A stretch of DNA of 17,150 nucleotides from CAYNFH01 sp964396385 (GCA_964396385.1 CAYNFH010000146.1:1-17150), one strand, 5' to 3'; shown: positions 6,996-13,730, counted from the first letter of the stretch. The notes: generated by a model from the sequence alone, not told the origin. Made by a program: numbers and translations.

Positions 6996-7012
6996 GTGGC
7001 TCCGGGGCGCCA

Positions 7013-7684
7013 CTACACTGGCGCATGTTCGCTCGCCATAAGGCGCATGCGGTGGACGCGGCGGACGGAGAGGCCGGGGAGGGCCTCCGCCAGAAGCCTG
7101 GCGATCTCTGCGGGCTTTGCTGTGCCTTCCGCACCGAGCGCCAGGTCCATCTCCAAGGTTATCCGGCCGCCGCTAAGGCCGCAAGCCCGAATGTCATGAA
7201 TGAGCGGCCGCACGTCCACGCGCTTCACCTTGCCCTCACGCTCCCGCTCCACGAGGAGGTGATCGTTCGCGAGCAGCTCCTTCGCAGCATGCTCGGCCGA
7301 CTCCAGGTTGGTCTCCGGACCACAGTCACAGGTTACCTGAAGGCGGGCGAGGTCGAAGCTATTCAGCAGGTCGCGCGAGCCGGCGTCGGGGATCTCTTCA
7401 CACGCGTGGAGCTGGATTCCAGGTGGGAGCTTCTCGTTCAGCCTCCGCACGAGATCGGCCGGTGCGACCGGCTCGTTCAGCTCCAGGGTGGCCAGCTCGG
7501 CCGCGCCGGTCACGCCGACGCTCAAGGCGGAGGCAAAGGCGATCTTCTCGCGGGGATTGAAGCCGGTGGAAAAGGTGATGGGGAGCTCTGCCCGCCGGAT
7601 CGCCCGCTCAAAGGTGCGGAGGATGTCCAGGTGGCCCAGCCAGCGTGCGGACTCGCCCTTCTCGAAGGTGATGAGGTACTTCAT
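7013..7684 (-). CDS. DUF2344 / TIGR03936 radical-SAM-linked protein
   Basis: 223 residues. The N-terminus MKYLITFEKGESARWLGHLDILRTFERAIRRA and the following FSTGFNPREKIAFASALSVGV are the signature of the DUF2344 family, found next to or fused with a radical SAM protein (TIGR03960) and upstream of rng in many bacteria. The molecular function is unknown; the context suggests RNA or ribosome maturation. No radical SAM gene lies just upstream here, where a Cys-rich secreted protein is found instead. The ATG at 7684 has no Shine-Dalgarno; repeat E6 begins only 9 bp upstream. Confidence 0.88.
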   Translation of the reverse strand: MKYLITFEKGESARWLGHLDILRTFERAIRRAELPITFSTGFNPREKIAFASALSVGVTGAAELATLELNEPVAPADLVRRLNEKLPPGIQLHACEEIPDAGSRDLLNSFDLARLQVTCDCGPETNLESAEHAAKELLANDHLLVEREREGKVKRVDVRPLIHDIRACGLSGGRITLEMDLALGAEGTAKPAEIARLLAEALPGLSVRRVHRMRLMASEHAPV

Positions 7685-7692
7685 GGAGCAGT

Positions 7693-7760
7693 GGTGAGAG
7701 GTGAGAGGTGAGAGGTGACAGCCGGAATCCGAACTCGCCCCTCACCTCTCACCTCTCACC
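7693..7760. repeat. Element E6, inverted heptamer arms
   Basis: The left arm (7693-7720) is GGTGAGA three times and GGTGACA. The centre is GCCGGAATCCGAACTC. The right arm (7740-7760), on the minus strand, is GGTGAGA, GGTGAGA, GGTGAGG. The arms pair almost perfectly. It fills the gap between the stop of the Cys-rich protein gene (7765) and the start of the DUF2344 gene (7684). Confidence 0.9.
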
Positions 7761-7764
7761 AGTC

Positions 7765-8280
7765 TTACTTCGCCAGAGCGGTCTGGATCTTCTCCAGCTT
7801 CTGCTTCTCGGTCAGGTTGTCAAACTGGGGCTTGCAGCCGGCGCAGCAGAAGTGAACCTCATAGTTGCCCACCTTGGACATGCCAGCGCCCTCGCCCTTG
7901 ATCGCCTCACCAGTCATGGGGCAGGTGTTTACCACGGTTAGATGCACGGGCTCAACAACGGCGGTCTTCTTTCCCTTGGCCTTCATGGCCGCGTTGATCT
8001 TGGCCTCTTGATCTTTGACGGGGAGCTTCTCAAACGCCTCCGGACAGCCGTTGCAGCAGAAGTGCACGTTGTAGGTCTTGCCGTTGTAGGTGCCCGCTTT
8101 GGGCTCCTTCCGGATGAGGCTCGTGTCCGTGGTGCTGCCCTTGTCGCCGGTCATGGGGCAGTTCATCACCTCGACGACCTTGGTAGGTTTCGGCTTCTTG
8201 TTCTTGTCCTTCGGGGCGGCGAAGGCGGCGCCGGCCACGAACAGGGCTGCTACGGAGAGTGCGAGTGTCTTGCGCAGCAT
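7765..8280 (-). CDS. Secreted protein with two CPMTG...FCCxGC metal-site-like modules
   Basis: 171 residues with a clear signal peptide (MLRKTLALSVAALFVAGAAFA, cleavage before APKD). A Lys-rich stretch and two similar modules follow. Module 1 has CPMTGD (41-46) and HFCCNGCPEAF (C75, C76, C79). Module 2 has CPMTGE (120-125) and HFCCAGCKPQF (C145, C146, C149). The spacing of one Cys, then CCxxC, with an aromatic and a hydrophobic helix after it, resembles TRASH/YHS-type metal-binding modules; copper or another soft metal is a reasonable guess. The copZ-copA locus is about 2.7 kb upstream. AAAGGA precedes the ATG by about 9 nt. I know no characterised homologue. Confidence 0.75.
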   Translation of the reverse strand: MLRKTLALSVAALFVAGAAFAAPKDKNKKPKPTKVVEVMNCPMTGDKGSTTDTSLIRKEPKAGTYNGKTYNVHFCCNGCPEAFEKLPVKDQEAKINAAMKAKGKKTAVVEPVHLTVVNTCPMTGEAIKGEGAGMSKVGNYEVHFCCAGCKPQFDNLTEKQKLEKIQTALAK

Positions 8281-8344
8281 TCCTCGTTTCCTTTCTTAGG
8301 CAGGCGCGATGTGAGATGGGATGCCTGCCAGGAGAGATGGTGTA

Positions 8345-9256
8345 TTAGGCCGGGGTGGGCCCGTTTGGGTCCTCACGCGCTCCATGCGCCGGTGAGGAGA
8401 CAGCGTTGCGGAGATTAAGAAAGCCGTCGACGTTCAGCGTGCGTTTGATCTCATCAAAGGAGATCATGGCCTCCCGTTTTGACAGTACGTCTCCTTCGCG
8501 CAGGAAGGTTTCCGCTATATCGCGGAATGCGCGGGCCGTTACGAGCAGGCTCTCGATGGGCGCTACGACGATGCGGTATCCCATCCGCTCCAGTTCCGGC
8601 GCGGGGAGGATGGGCGTCTTGCCGCCGAACAGCATATTCACCAGGAGAGGTCCGTGGACCTGCTTTGGGATAGTCTCCAGCTCCTCCCTGGTCCTGGGCG
8701 CTTCAATGAAGGCCACGTCCGCCCCGTTCTCCAGGTAGAGATTGGCGCGGCGGATGGCCTCTTCCAGATCGTGAGTCTCGCGAGAATCGGTGCGGGCAAT
8801 GAGCACGAAGTCCGGATCCCGCTGCGCGCGTTTGGCGGCGCGGACCTTGAGGACCATCTCCTCGGCCGGGATCACCTGCTTGCCCTCGAAGTGGCCGCAC
8901 CGTTTGGGCGCGACCTGGTCCTCCAGGATCATGCCGGCCGCGCCCGCCGCCTCGAACTCCCGCGAGGTGCGCTGGACGTGCTGGAGGTCTCCGTGGCCCG
9001 TATCGGCATCCGCAATGACGGGGACGGTGAGGCGGGCGCAGGTACGGCGGATCTGGTCCGCCATCTCCGGCAGAGTGATGAAGCTCAGGTCCGGCAGGCC
9101 GAGCAGGCTGGCGGTGACGCCGAACCCACCGACGAAGATCGTCTCAAAGCCTGCCTGCTCCGCAAGGAGCGCGGTGAAGACGTCATGCGCGCCCAGGGAG
9201 CGGATGATGCCGGGCCAGCCCAGCAGTTGGCGCAGCACGGAAGCGGTGGAATCCAT
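8345..9256 (-). CDS. Isocitrate lyase / PEP mutase superfamily enzyme
   Basis: 303 residues in a TIM barrel of the ICL/PEPM type. Visible landmarks: the FVGGFGVTASLLGLPDLSFIT strand-loop (41-60), the Mg2+-binding IADADTGHGD (81-90), ILEDQ (110-114) and the catalytic loop KRCGH (118-122), plus ARTDSR (154-159) and FIEAP (183-187). Members cleave C-C or C-P bonds next to carboxylates (methylisocitrate, dimethylmalate, oxaloacetate, carboxyphosphonoenolpyruvate); the substrate cannot be fixed from sequence, although KRCGH favours a lyase. The gene stands alone, with no methylcitrate-cycle neighbours. There is no Shine-Dalgarno; TACAAT ends 6 nt before the ATG, suggesting a leaderless transcript. 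Confidence 0.88.
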   Translation of the reverse strand: MDSTASVLRQLLGWPGIIRSLGAHDVFTALLAEQAGFETIFVGGFGVTASLLGLPDLSFITLPEMADQIRRTCARLTVPVIADADTGHGDLQHVQRTSREFEAAGAAGMILEDQVAPKRCGHFEGKQVIPAEEMVLKVRAAKRAQRDPDFVLIARTDSRETHDLEEAIRRANLYLENGADVAFIEAPRTREELETIPKQVHGPLLVNMLFGGKTPILPAPELERMGYRIVVAPIESLLVTARAFRDIAETFLREGDVLSKREAMISFDEIKRTLNVDGFLNLRNAVSSPAHGAREDPNGPTPA

Positions 9257-9262
9257 CGGGCT

Positions 9263-9268
9263 ATTGTA
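9263..9268 (-). promoter_or_regulatory. Candidate -10 box for a leaderless mRNA
   Basis: TACAAT on the minus strand with 6 nt to the ATG at 9256 would place the transcription start at or next to the start codon. No convincing -35 box is seen; the region upstream is repeat E7. Confidence 0.35.
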
Positions 9269-9276
9269 ACAGACAG

Positions 9277-9366
9277 GGAGTACTGGAGCTATGGAGTGGT
9301 GGAGTATTGTTCCGGGAGCCGGAGTCCGGAACCCATCACTCCACTGCTCCCCTACTCCAACACTCC
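9277..9366. repeat. Element E7, degenerate octamer arms 4 + 4
   Basis: The left arm (9277-9308) is GGAGTACT, GGAGCTAT, GGAGTGGT, GGAGTATT. The spacer (9309-9334) contains TTCCGGGAGCCGGAGTCCGG, itself partly palindromic. The right arm (9335-9366) is ATCACTCC, ACTGCTCC, CCTACTCC, AACACTCC, i.e. four inverted GGAG-led units. The first four bases of every unit are GGAG while the last four vary, so the period is kept but the arms pair only partly. Confidence 0.85.
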
Positions 9367-9367
9367 A

Positions 9368-9532
9368 CTACCGATTTGCCATGAGCCACCACCAGGGGCG
9401 GTCTTGCTGGCCGACCTTTTCGCGGCGGACGTGGCGGCGGAGCCAGCGGCGCCCGCGCTCCCGATCCAGCAGGAACCGCATGTTCCAGCCTCGAGTCTGG
9501 ACACGCTCCCGGTACGTAACGTGCTTGGGCAT
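9368..9532 (-). CDS. Small basic hypothetical protein, 54 residues
   Basis: The ATG at 9532 is preceded by GGAGG with 4 nt spacing (CCGGAGGGAGAATG), one of the better ribosome binding sites in the window. The product starts MPKHVTYRERVQTRGWNMRF, is rich in Arg and Trp (a WWW triplet near the end) and stops at 9368, one base from repeat E7. It has no signal peptide or membrane segment. I do not recognise it; a nucleic-acid-binding peptide is possible from its charge. It could be a chance ORF in GC-rich DNA. Confidence 0.42.
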   Translation of the reverse strand: MPKHVTYRERVQTRGWNMRFLLDRERGRRWLRRHVRREKVGQQDRPWWWLMANR

Positions 9533-9582
9533 TCTCCCTCCGGCGGCCCGGCGATGTACCGGCCGCTATCTGTTCACGGCTC

Positions 9583-9618
9583 GACGGACGACGGGTGACG
9601 GATGACGGACGGGATCCG
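9583..9618. repeat. Element E8, GACGGNN heptamers
   Basis: Four heptamers GACGGAC, GACGGGT, GACGGAT, GACGGAC (9583-9610) followed by the spacer core GGGATCCGC. An inverted arm is not evident. The unit is the same as in E13 and E14. Confidence 0.8.
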
Positions 9619-9726
9619 CATCAATCCTCACTCTACTATACGTGCTTGTTCCGAGCGGATGACAGCCATCGCGCTAACTCTTTCATAGTGACAAGACGGG
9701 TTCCCTGCCGGGCGGGTAACGAATTG

Positions 9727-9770
9727 GGTGAGAGGTGAAGGTTGAAGGTTGAAGGTTGAAGGTCCCGGAT
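9727..9770. repeat. Element E9, mixed heptamers
   Basis: GGTGAGA, a 6-nt GGTGAA, then GGTTGAA three times (9727-9760), followed by GGTCCCGGATTAGGG. Two unit types are joined in one array, as if an array were being converted from one to the other. It lies 17 bp downstream of the rtcA stop. Confidence 0.7.
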
Positions 9771-9786
9771 TAGGGTGGTCAGGTGT

Positions 9787-10839
9787 TCAGGGCAGTGGAG
9801 CGCCGCGCAGCATTACGACTGCCGGCGCGTTTGGTGGCTCTTCCAGAGTGAAGCGGATGGGGAGAAAGTGCTGGGTGACCCAGAGGACAGTGCGAAGGTG
9901 CTCGGTAACGGTGGGGGTGGTCCAGCGGCTTTCGCCGGGCGCGAGGGCCAGCGGCAGCACAAGCTGGTCCGCCAGGTGCTCGTCCATGGCCGCGCCGGTC
10001 TTCCACCAGGCCAGGAACTCGTCACACGCCTGTTCGGCTACTTTCTCCATGGGCTTGCCGCGCTCGCCCAGCGACGTGAATCCGGCGAGGCCGCCCTCGC
10101 CCTCTGCCGCCAGAATCACTGCGGCCCCGGCGGAGAGTGACGGTCTATCTCGCCGCTCGATCCGTACAGTTCTGCCGATGCTTTTCATGTAGCGCTCCAC
10201 CGTGGCCGCGCCGCGCTCGGCCACGTGGTCTGGCAGGCCGGCCGTGACGATGTAGGCAGTGAGGTCGCGTAGCTTGCCGCGGTCGGTAAGGTCAAGGGCA
10301 GAGGGGGAGAGGGGGAGAAGGGGAGAGGGGGAAATGTGGAGGAGGAGGTAGCCGCCGCCGCGGGGGTAGAAGCCGAGGCGCTCGTAGGAGATCTCGGCCT
10401 CCAGGTCCGCTCTGCGGAGCGCCGGCAGGTAGACGGCCTCCAGGTACTCCGCGGGAGGCGAATGCGGCACGTGGGTGCCGCCAGTGATGCGGACCGTGGA
10501 GGGCGCGCCAGCCGTAGAGAGCGGCAGCAGGACCGTCTGCGCCACCAGGTTGGTCGCGCCGGCCGTGCCGATTTCGAAGCGGTAGTTTCCGGCGGCTACA
10601 GGCGCCTGCGGTCGAAAGCGGACGCGACTGGAGCCCACCGCGTCGCCCTCCAGCTCCGCGGCGCAGAGGGAGGCGGCGGCGCGCACGGCGGCGAGGTGCT
10701 GGGGCTGGAGGCCCGGTTTGGAGCGGCGCGCCCGCACGTTCCGGAACTCAACCGCCTGGCCGGTAATGGCCGCCAGGGAGAGACTGGTACGGATCACCTG
10801 CCCCCCACCCTCGCCGTAAGAGCCGTCGATCGCGATCAC
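9787..10839 (-). CDS. rtcA: RNA 3'-terminal phosphate cyclase
   Basis: Uses ATP to turn a 3'-phosphate RNA end into a 2',3'-cyclic phosphate through a covalent His-AMP. 350 residues; E. coli RtcA is about 340. Motifs: IDGSYGEGGGQVIRTSLSLA (4-23), RARRSKPGLQPQHL, GTAGATNLVAQTVLLPL, GGTHVPHSPPAEYL, GFYPRGGG, and near the end the LADQLVLPLALA block with H314 in TEHLRTVL, aligning with the catalytic H309 of E. coli. The start is GTG at 10839. A four-octamer array (E10) encodes part of the SPSPLLPLSPS loop after GFYPRGGG. RtcB, the usual partner, is absent here. The gene follows copA with repeat E11 between them. Confidence 0.93.
   Translation of the reverse strand: MIAIDGSYGEGGGQVIRTSLSLAAITGQAVEFRNVRARRSKPGLQPQHLAAVRAAASLCAAELEGDAVGSSRVRFRPQAPVAAGNYRFEIGTAGATNLVAQTVLLPLSTAGAPSTVRITGGTHVPHSPPAEYLEAVYLPALRRADLEAEISYERLGFYPRGGGYLLLHISPSPLLPLSPSALDLTDRGKLRDLTAYIVTAGLPDHVAERGAATVERYMKSIGRTVRIERRDRPSLSAGAAVILAAEGEGGLAGFTSLGERGKPMEKVAEQACDEFLAWWKTGAAMDEHLADQLVLPLALAPGESRWTTPTVTEHLRTVLWVTQHFLPIRFTLEEPPNAPAVVMLRGAPLP
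10301..10332. repeat. rtcA: Octamer array E10 inside rtcA
   Basis: GAGGGGGA, GAGGGGGA, GAAGGGGA, GAGGGGGA: four tandem octamers read on the minus strand as Pro/Ser/Leu codons. No CCGGAWTCCGG spacer adjoins it. It encodes a loop in which RtcA proteins usually have a shorter stretch. Confidence 0.75.
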
Positions 10840-10841
10840 GG

Positions 10842-11000
10842 GAATCCACCACAGAGAACGCAGAGAGCACAGAGAAAGGCGGATGAGGCGATAAGGCGAT
10901 GGGGCGATGAGGCGTGCCGGGACTTCGGAAGCTTCAACTCCTTTCCCCTCCCATCCGCTCCTCAGAATCTCTGTGTCCTCCCTGTTCTCTGTGGTGATCC
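10842..11000. repeat. Nested inverted repeat E11 between copA and rtcA
   Basis: The outer arms are built of CACAGAGAA-like 9-mers: 10847-10876 and, inverted, 10965-10996, with 13 bp perfect (CACCACAGAGAAC with GTTCTCTGTGGTG). Inside is an array of four units (GGCGGATGA, GGCGATAA, GGCGATGG, GGCGATGA, 10879-10911) and the spacer GTGCCGGGACTTCGG. The right arm runs into copA and encodes its last ~20 residues; the left arm ends 2 bp before the rtcA GTG. Confidence 0.85.
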
Positions 11001-13399
11001 CCTGGCCTCCAGTTGCGCAGGCGGAGGGCGTTGGAGACGACGGAGACGGAGGAGAGCGCCATGGCGGCGCTGGCGACCATGGGCGAGAGCAGCCAGTGTG
11101 TAAGAGGGTAGAAGAGGCCGGCCGCCAGGGGTATCCCCAGTGTGTTGTAAGCGAAAGCGAAGCCCAGGTTCTGCTTGATATTGCGCAGAGTGGCCCGCGA
11201 GAGCGCGATGGCCGTGGCGACGCCTCGCAGGTCGCCGCTCAGGAGAGTGATGTCCGCGGCCTCGATGGCGACGTCCGTGCCCGTGCCGATGGCGATGCCG
11301 ACGTCCGCCTGGGCCAGCGCGGGAGCGTCGTTTACGCCGTCGCCGACCATTCCCACCCGGCGGCCCTCCTTCTGGAGCCGCTCGACCTCCGCCGCCTTGT
11401 GCTCCGGCAGCACGTCCGCCAGAACGGTATCGACGCCGACCTCGCGCGCCACCGTCTCCGCGGTCTGGCGGTGGTCGCCGGTCATCATCACCACCTGAAG
11501 GCCGAGTGAATGCAGCTCCCGAACGGTCTCTCGGGAGCCCTCTTTCACCGTGTCGGCCACGGCCAGCACGCCCGCGGGGAGGCCGTCCACAGCGACCAGC
11601 ACGGAGGTCTTGCCCTGGGATGCGAGGGCGGCGACCTGCTCTGAGAGGCCGTTGAGCTGCACTCCGTAGGTCTCCAGCAGCCGCGCGTTGCCCGCGAGGA
11701 CCACGCGGTCCTCCACCATCGCCACGATGCCCTGACCCGGCACCGCCTCGAACTTTGAGGGCTCCGTGACCGCCAGCTTCCGCTCCACCGCGCCGGCCAC
11801 GATGGCCTCGGCGATGGGGTGCTCGGAGCCTCGCTCGGCGGAGGCCGCCAGGCGCAGCACCTCCTCCGTGAAGCGGTTGCCAGTGCGCACCACATCCGTC
11901 AGCGCGGGCTTGCCGTTGGTGAGCGTGCCGGTCTTGTCCAAGGCGACGACGTCGAGGGATTGGGCACGCTCCAGCGCCTCCGCATCGCGGATCAGGATGC
12001 CGTGCTCGGCCCCCTTGCCCACGCCCACCATGATGCTGGTGGGAGTTGCCAGCCCCAGCGCGCACGGACAGGCGATGATCATGACCGCTACAAAGTTGGA
12101 GAGCGCCATCAGGGGGTTTGGCCCGAAAGCGAGCCAGAAGGCGCCGGTGGCCACCGCTATCATCAGCACAGCCGGAACGAAGTAGCCGGTGATGCGGTCC
12201 GCCAACCGCTGGATGGGCGCGCGCGAGCCCTGCGCCTGCTGCACGAGGGCGATGATGCGAGAGAGCGTGCTGTCGCGGCCCACACGCGTCGCCTCCAGGA
12301 TGAAGGAGCCGGTCCGGTTCATGGTCCCGCCGATCAGCGGATCGCCCGGCTGCTTGTCGACGGGCATGCTCTCCCCGGTGACCATGCTTTCGTCAACGGC
12401 TGACTGCCCCTCCAGGACGCGGCCATCCACCGGCACCTTCTCCCCCGGATGCACCCGGACGTGGTCGCCCACGCGCACGTGCTGGATGAGCACCGCAATC
12501 TCCTCGCCATCCCGCAGGACCTTCGCGGAGCGGGGCTTCAGGTCGATGAGGCGCTCGATGGCCGCACCGGTCCGCGCCTTTGCGCGGGCTTCCAGCGTGC
12601 GGCCCAGGAGGATCAGGGTGACGATGACGCCGGCGGTCTCATAGTAGGCGTGCGGCATGAGCCCCGCGCGGAGGAAGAGGCCGGGCGCGGCGGTGGCGGC
12701 AAGGCTGTAGACGTAAGCGCTGCCGGTGCCGATGGCGATGAGGGTGTTCATGTCCGCCGCCCGGTGGCGCAGCGCGGCCCAGGCGCCCCGGTAGAAACGG
12801 GCGCCGGCCCAGAAGAGCACGGGGGTGGTGAGCACGAGCTGCAGCCAGGGGTTGGCGAGCCAGCCGATGCCCGGCGCGTGGAGGTCCATGCCCATGGAGC
12901 CGACCAGCACTGGAGCGGTAAGTACGGCCGCGACTATGAACCGGCTGCGGAGCTCGCGCGCTTCTCTCAGCCGCTGCTCCTCGCGCGCGTCTTCCTCCGC
13001 GTCCCGCGCAACGGCGGCGCCGTAGCCGGTCTCCTCCACGGCCTCGACCAACTGCTCCGGGGTGGTGACACCCGGATCGTACTCCACAGCGCCGCGGTTG
13101 GCGAGGAGATTCACGGTGGCGTCCTGAACGCCCGGCACGCGCTTCAAGGCGCGCTCCACACGCCCGACGCAGGCCGCGCAGCTCATGCCGGTGATGGCAA
13201 GGTCGCAGTGGGCGGGAGGAGAGTCGTGAGTCGTGAGTCGTGAGTCGTGAGAGCGGATTCCGGAGTCGAGAGTCGAGAGTCGAGAGTCGAGAGCAGGGGT
13301 TGACTCGCGTTCCTCAGAGCGCGGGCCGAAGAAGAACCACCACAGAGCGGCGATTCCGCCTGCTCCGAGGACCGGAATCAGGAACTGTGCGATGCCCAT
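10934..13399 (-). CDS. copA: Copper-exporting P1B-type ATPase
   Basis: Pumps Cu(I) out of the cytoplasm at the cost of ATP. 821 residues. An unusual N-terminal membrane helix (5-24, ending WWFFFG) is followed by repeat-encoded residues (32-60, e.g. LDSRLSTLDSGIRS). One HMA domain has GMSCAACVG (C74, C77). Then come the membrane helices, TGES (341-344), the intramembrane copper site CPC (444-446), phosphorylated D488 in DKTGTLT, the SEHP motif (525-528) and GDGVNDAP (686-693). The MVASAAMALSSVSVVSNALRL segment near the end is typical of CopA. Residues 800-821 (DHHREQGGHRDSEE and on) come from repeat E11. The ATG at 13399 lacks a clear Shine-Dalgarno. It follows copZ by 107 bp. Confidence 0.95.
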   Translation of the reverse strand: MGIAQFLIPVLGAGGIAALWWFFFGPRSEERESTPALDSRLSTLDSGIRSHDSRLTTHDSPPAHCDLAITGMSCAACVGRVERALKRVPGVQDATVNLLANRGAVEYDPGVTTPEQLVEAVEETGYGAAVARDAEEDAREEQRLREARELRSRFIVAAVLTAPVLVGSMGMDLHAPGIGWLANPWLQLVLTTPVLFWAGARFYRGAWAALRHRAADMNTLIAIGTGSAYVYSLAATAAPGLFLRAGLMPHAYYETAGVIVTLILLGRTLEARAKARTGAAIERLIDLKPRSAKVLRDGEEIAVLIQHVRVGDHVRVHPGEKVPVDGRVLEGQSAVDESMVTGESMPVDKQPGDPLIGGTMNRTGSFILEATRVGRDSTLSRIIALVQQAQGSRAPIQRLADRITGYFVPAVLMIAVATGAFWLAFGPNPLMALSNFVAVMIIACPCALGLATPTSIMVGVGKGAEHGILIRDAEALERAQSLDVVALDKTGTLTNGKPALTDVVRTGNRFTEEVLRLAASAERGSEHPIAEAIVAGAVERKLAVTEPSKFEAVPGQGIVAMVEDRVVLAGNARLLETYGVQLNGLSEQVAALASQGKTSVLVAVDGLPAGVLAVADTVKEGSRETVRELHSLGLQVVMMTGDHRQTAETVAREVGVDTVLADVLPEHKAAEVERLQKEGRRVGMVGDGVNDAPALAQADVGIAIGTGTDVAIEAADITLLSGDLRGVATAIALSRATLRNIKQNLGFAFAYNTLGIPLAAGLFYPLTHWLLSPMVASAAMALSSVSVVSNALRLRNWRPGDHHREQGGHRDSEERMGGERS
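13222..13291. repeat. copA: Element E12 inside copA, sister of E2
   Basis: AGTCGTG four times (13222-13249), spacer AGAGCGGATTCCGG, AGTCGAG four times (13264-13291). Same units, order and spacer as E2 in proB, but here all eight heptamers are perfect. It is read in a different frame from E2. The second spacer is not preserved (AGCAGGGG follows). Confidence 0.92.
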
Positions 13400-13447
13400 C
13401 CGAGTGTCGCATACCCGACGATTGAAGTCGCGGGCAACTAGTACGCG

Positions 13448-13482
13448 AAGTCCCCCTGCGGGGACTTGAGATTCGAAATCTC
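13448..13482. repeat. Two tandem hairpins between copZ and copA
   Basis: AAGTCCCC, loop CTGC, GGGGACTT (13448-13467), directly followed by GAGATT, CGA, AATCTC (13468-13482). They sit 24 bp after the copZ stop. With no T-run they may be a REP-like element, an mRNA processing site, or an attenuator that lets copZ be made in excess of copA. Confidence 0.7.
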
Positions 13483-13506
13483 AGGAGACAGTCATTTCTG
13501 CAGCGG

Positions 13507-13710
13507 TCACGACTGTACGGGAAAGCCCGCGCGGTCCAGGGCGTCCGCGATGGCCGAGCGGTCTGTGCGCTCGTCATGGATGACGGTGACCTGCTTGGTC
13601 TGAACGTTCACGTCGATGCCGTTGATGCCTCCCAAGCGGCCGACCGCCTGCTTGATACTGTTGGCGCATCCGTCACACTGGATGTCCGGAACGTGGAACT
13701 GGCTCTCCAT
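13507..13710 (-). CDS. copZ: Copper chaperone, HMA domain
   Basis: 67 residues forming one ferredoxin-like HMA domain. The metal-binding loop is IQCDGCANSI (C12, C15), and the usual pattern VGRLGGINGIDVNVQTKQVTV and DALDRAGFPV follows. CDGC in place of the commoner MxCxxC is an accepted variant. It delivers Cu(I) to a transporter, most likely the CopA encoded next. GGGAGGA stands 6-7 nt before the ATG, and a fair promoter is seen upstream. Confidence 0.88.
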   Translation of the reverse strand: MESQFHVPDIQCDGCANSIKQAVGRLGGINGIDVNVQTKQVTVIHDERTDRSAIADALDRAGFPVQS

Positions 13711-13730
13711 AGACTATTCCTCCCGATGCG

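Larger units (their letters stand above)
9533..9786. other. Intergenic stretch with repeats E8 and E9
   Basis: No gene is seen between the small ORF start and the rtcA stop. It holds two repeat elements (E8 at 9583, E9 at 9727) separated by about 110 bp of non-repetitive, less GC-rich DNA. That DNA includes TATAGT on the minus strand near 9640, a possible -10 box for the small ORF, without a clear -35. Confidence 0.5.

Noticed and set aside
10962..12065. 367-codon minus-strand frame inside copA
   Set aside because: Out-of-frame reading of CopA with low-complexity Arg/Gly sequence; the true frame carries every P-type ATPase motif.
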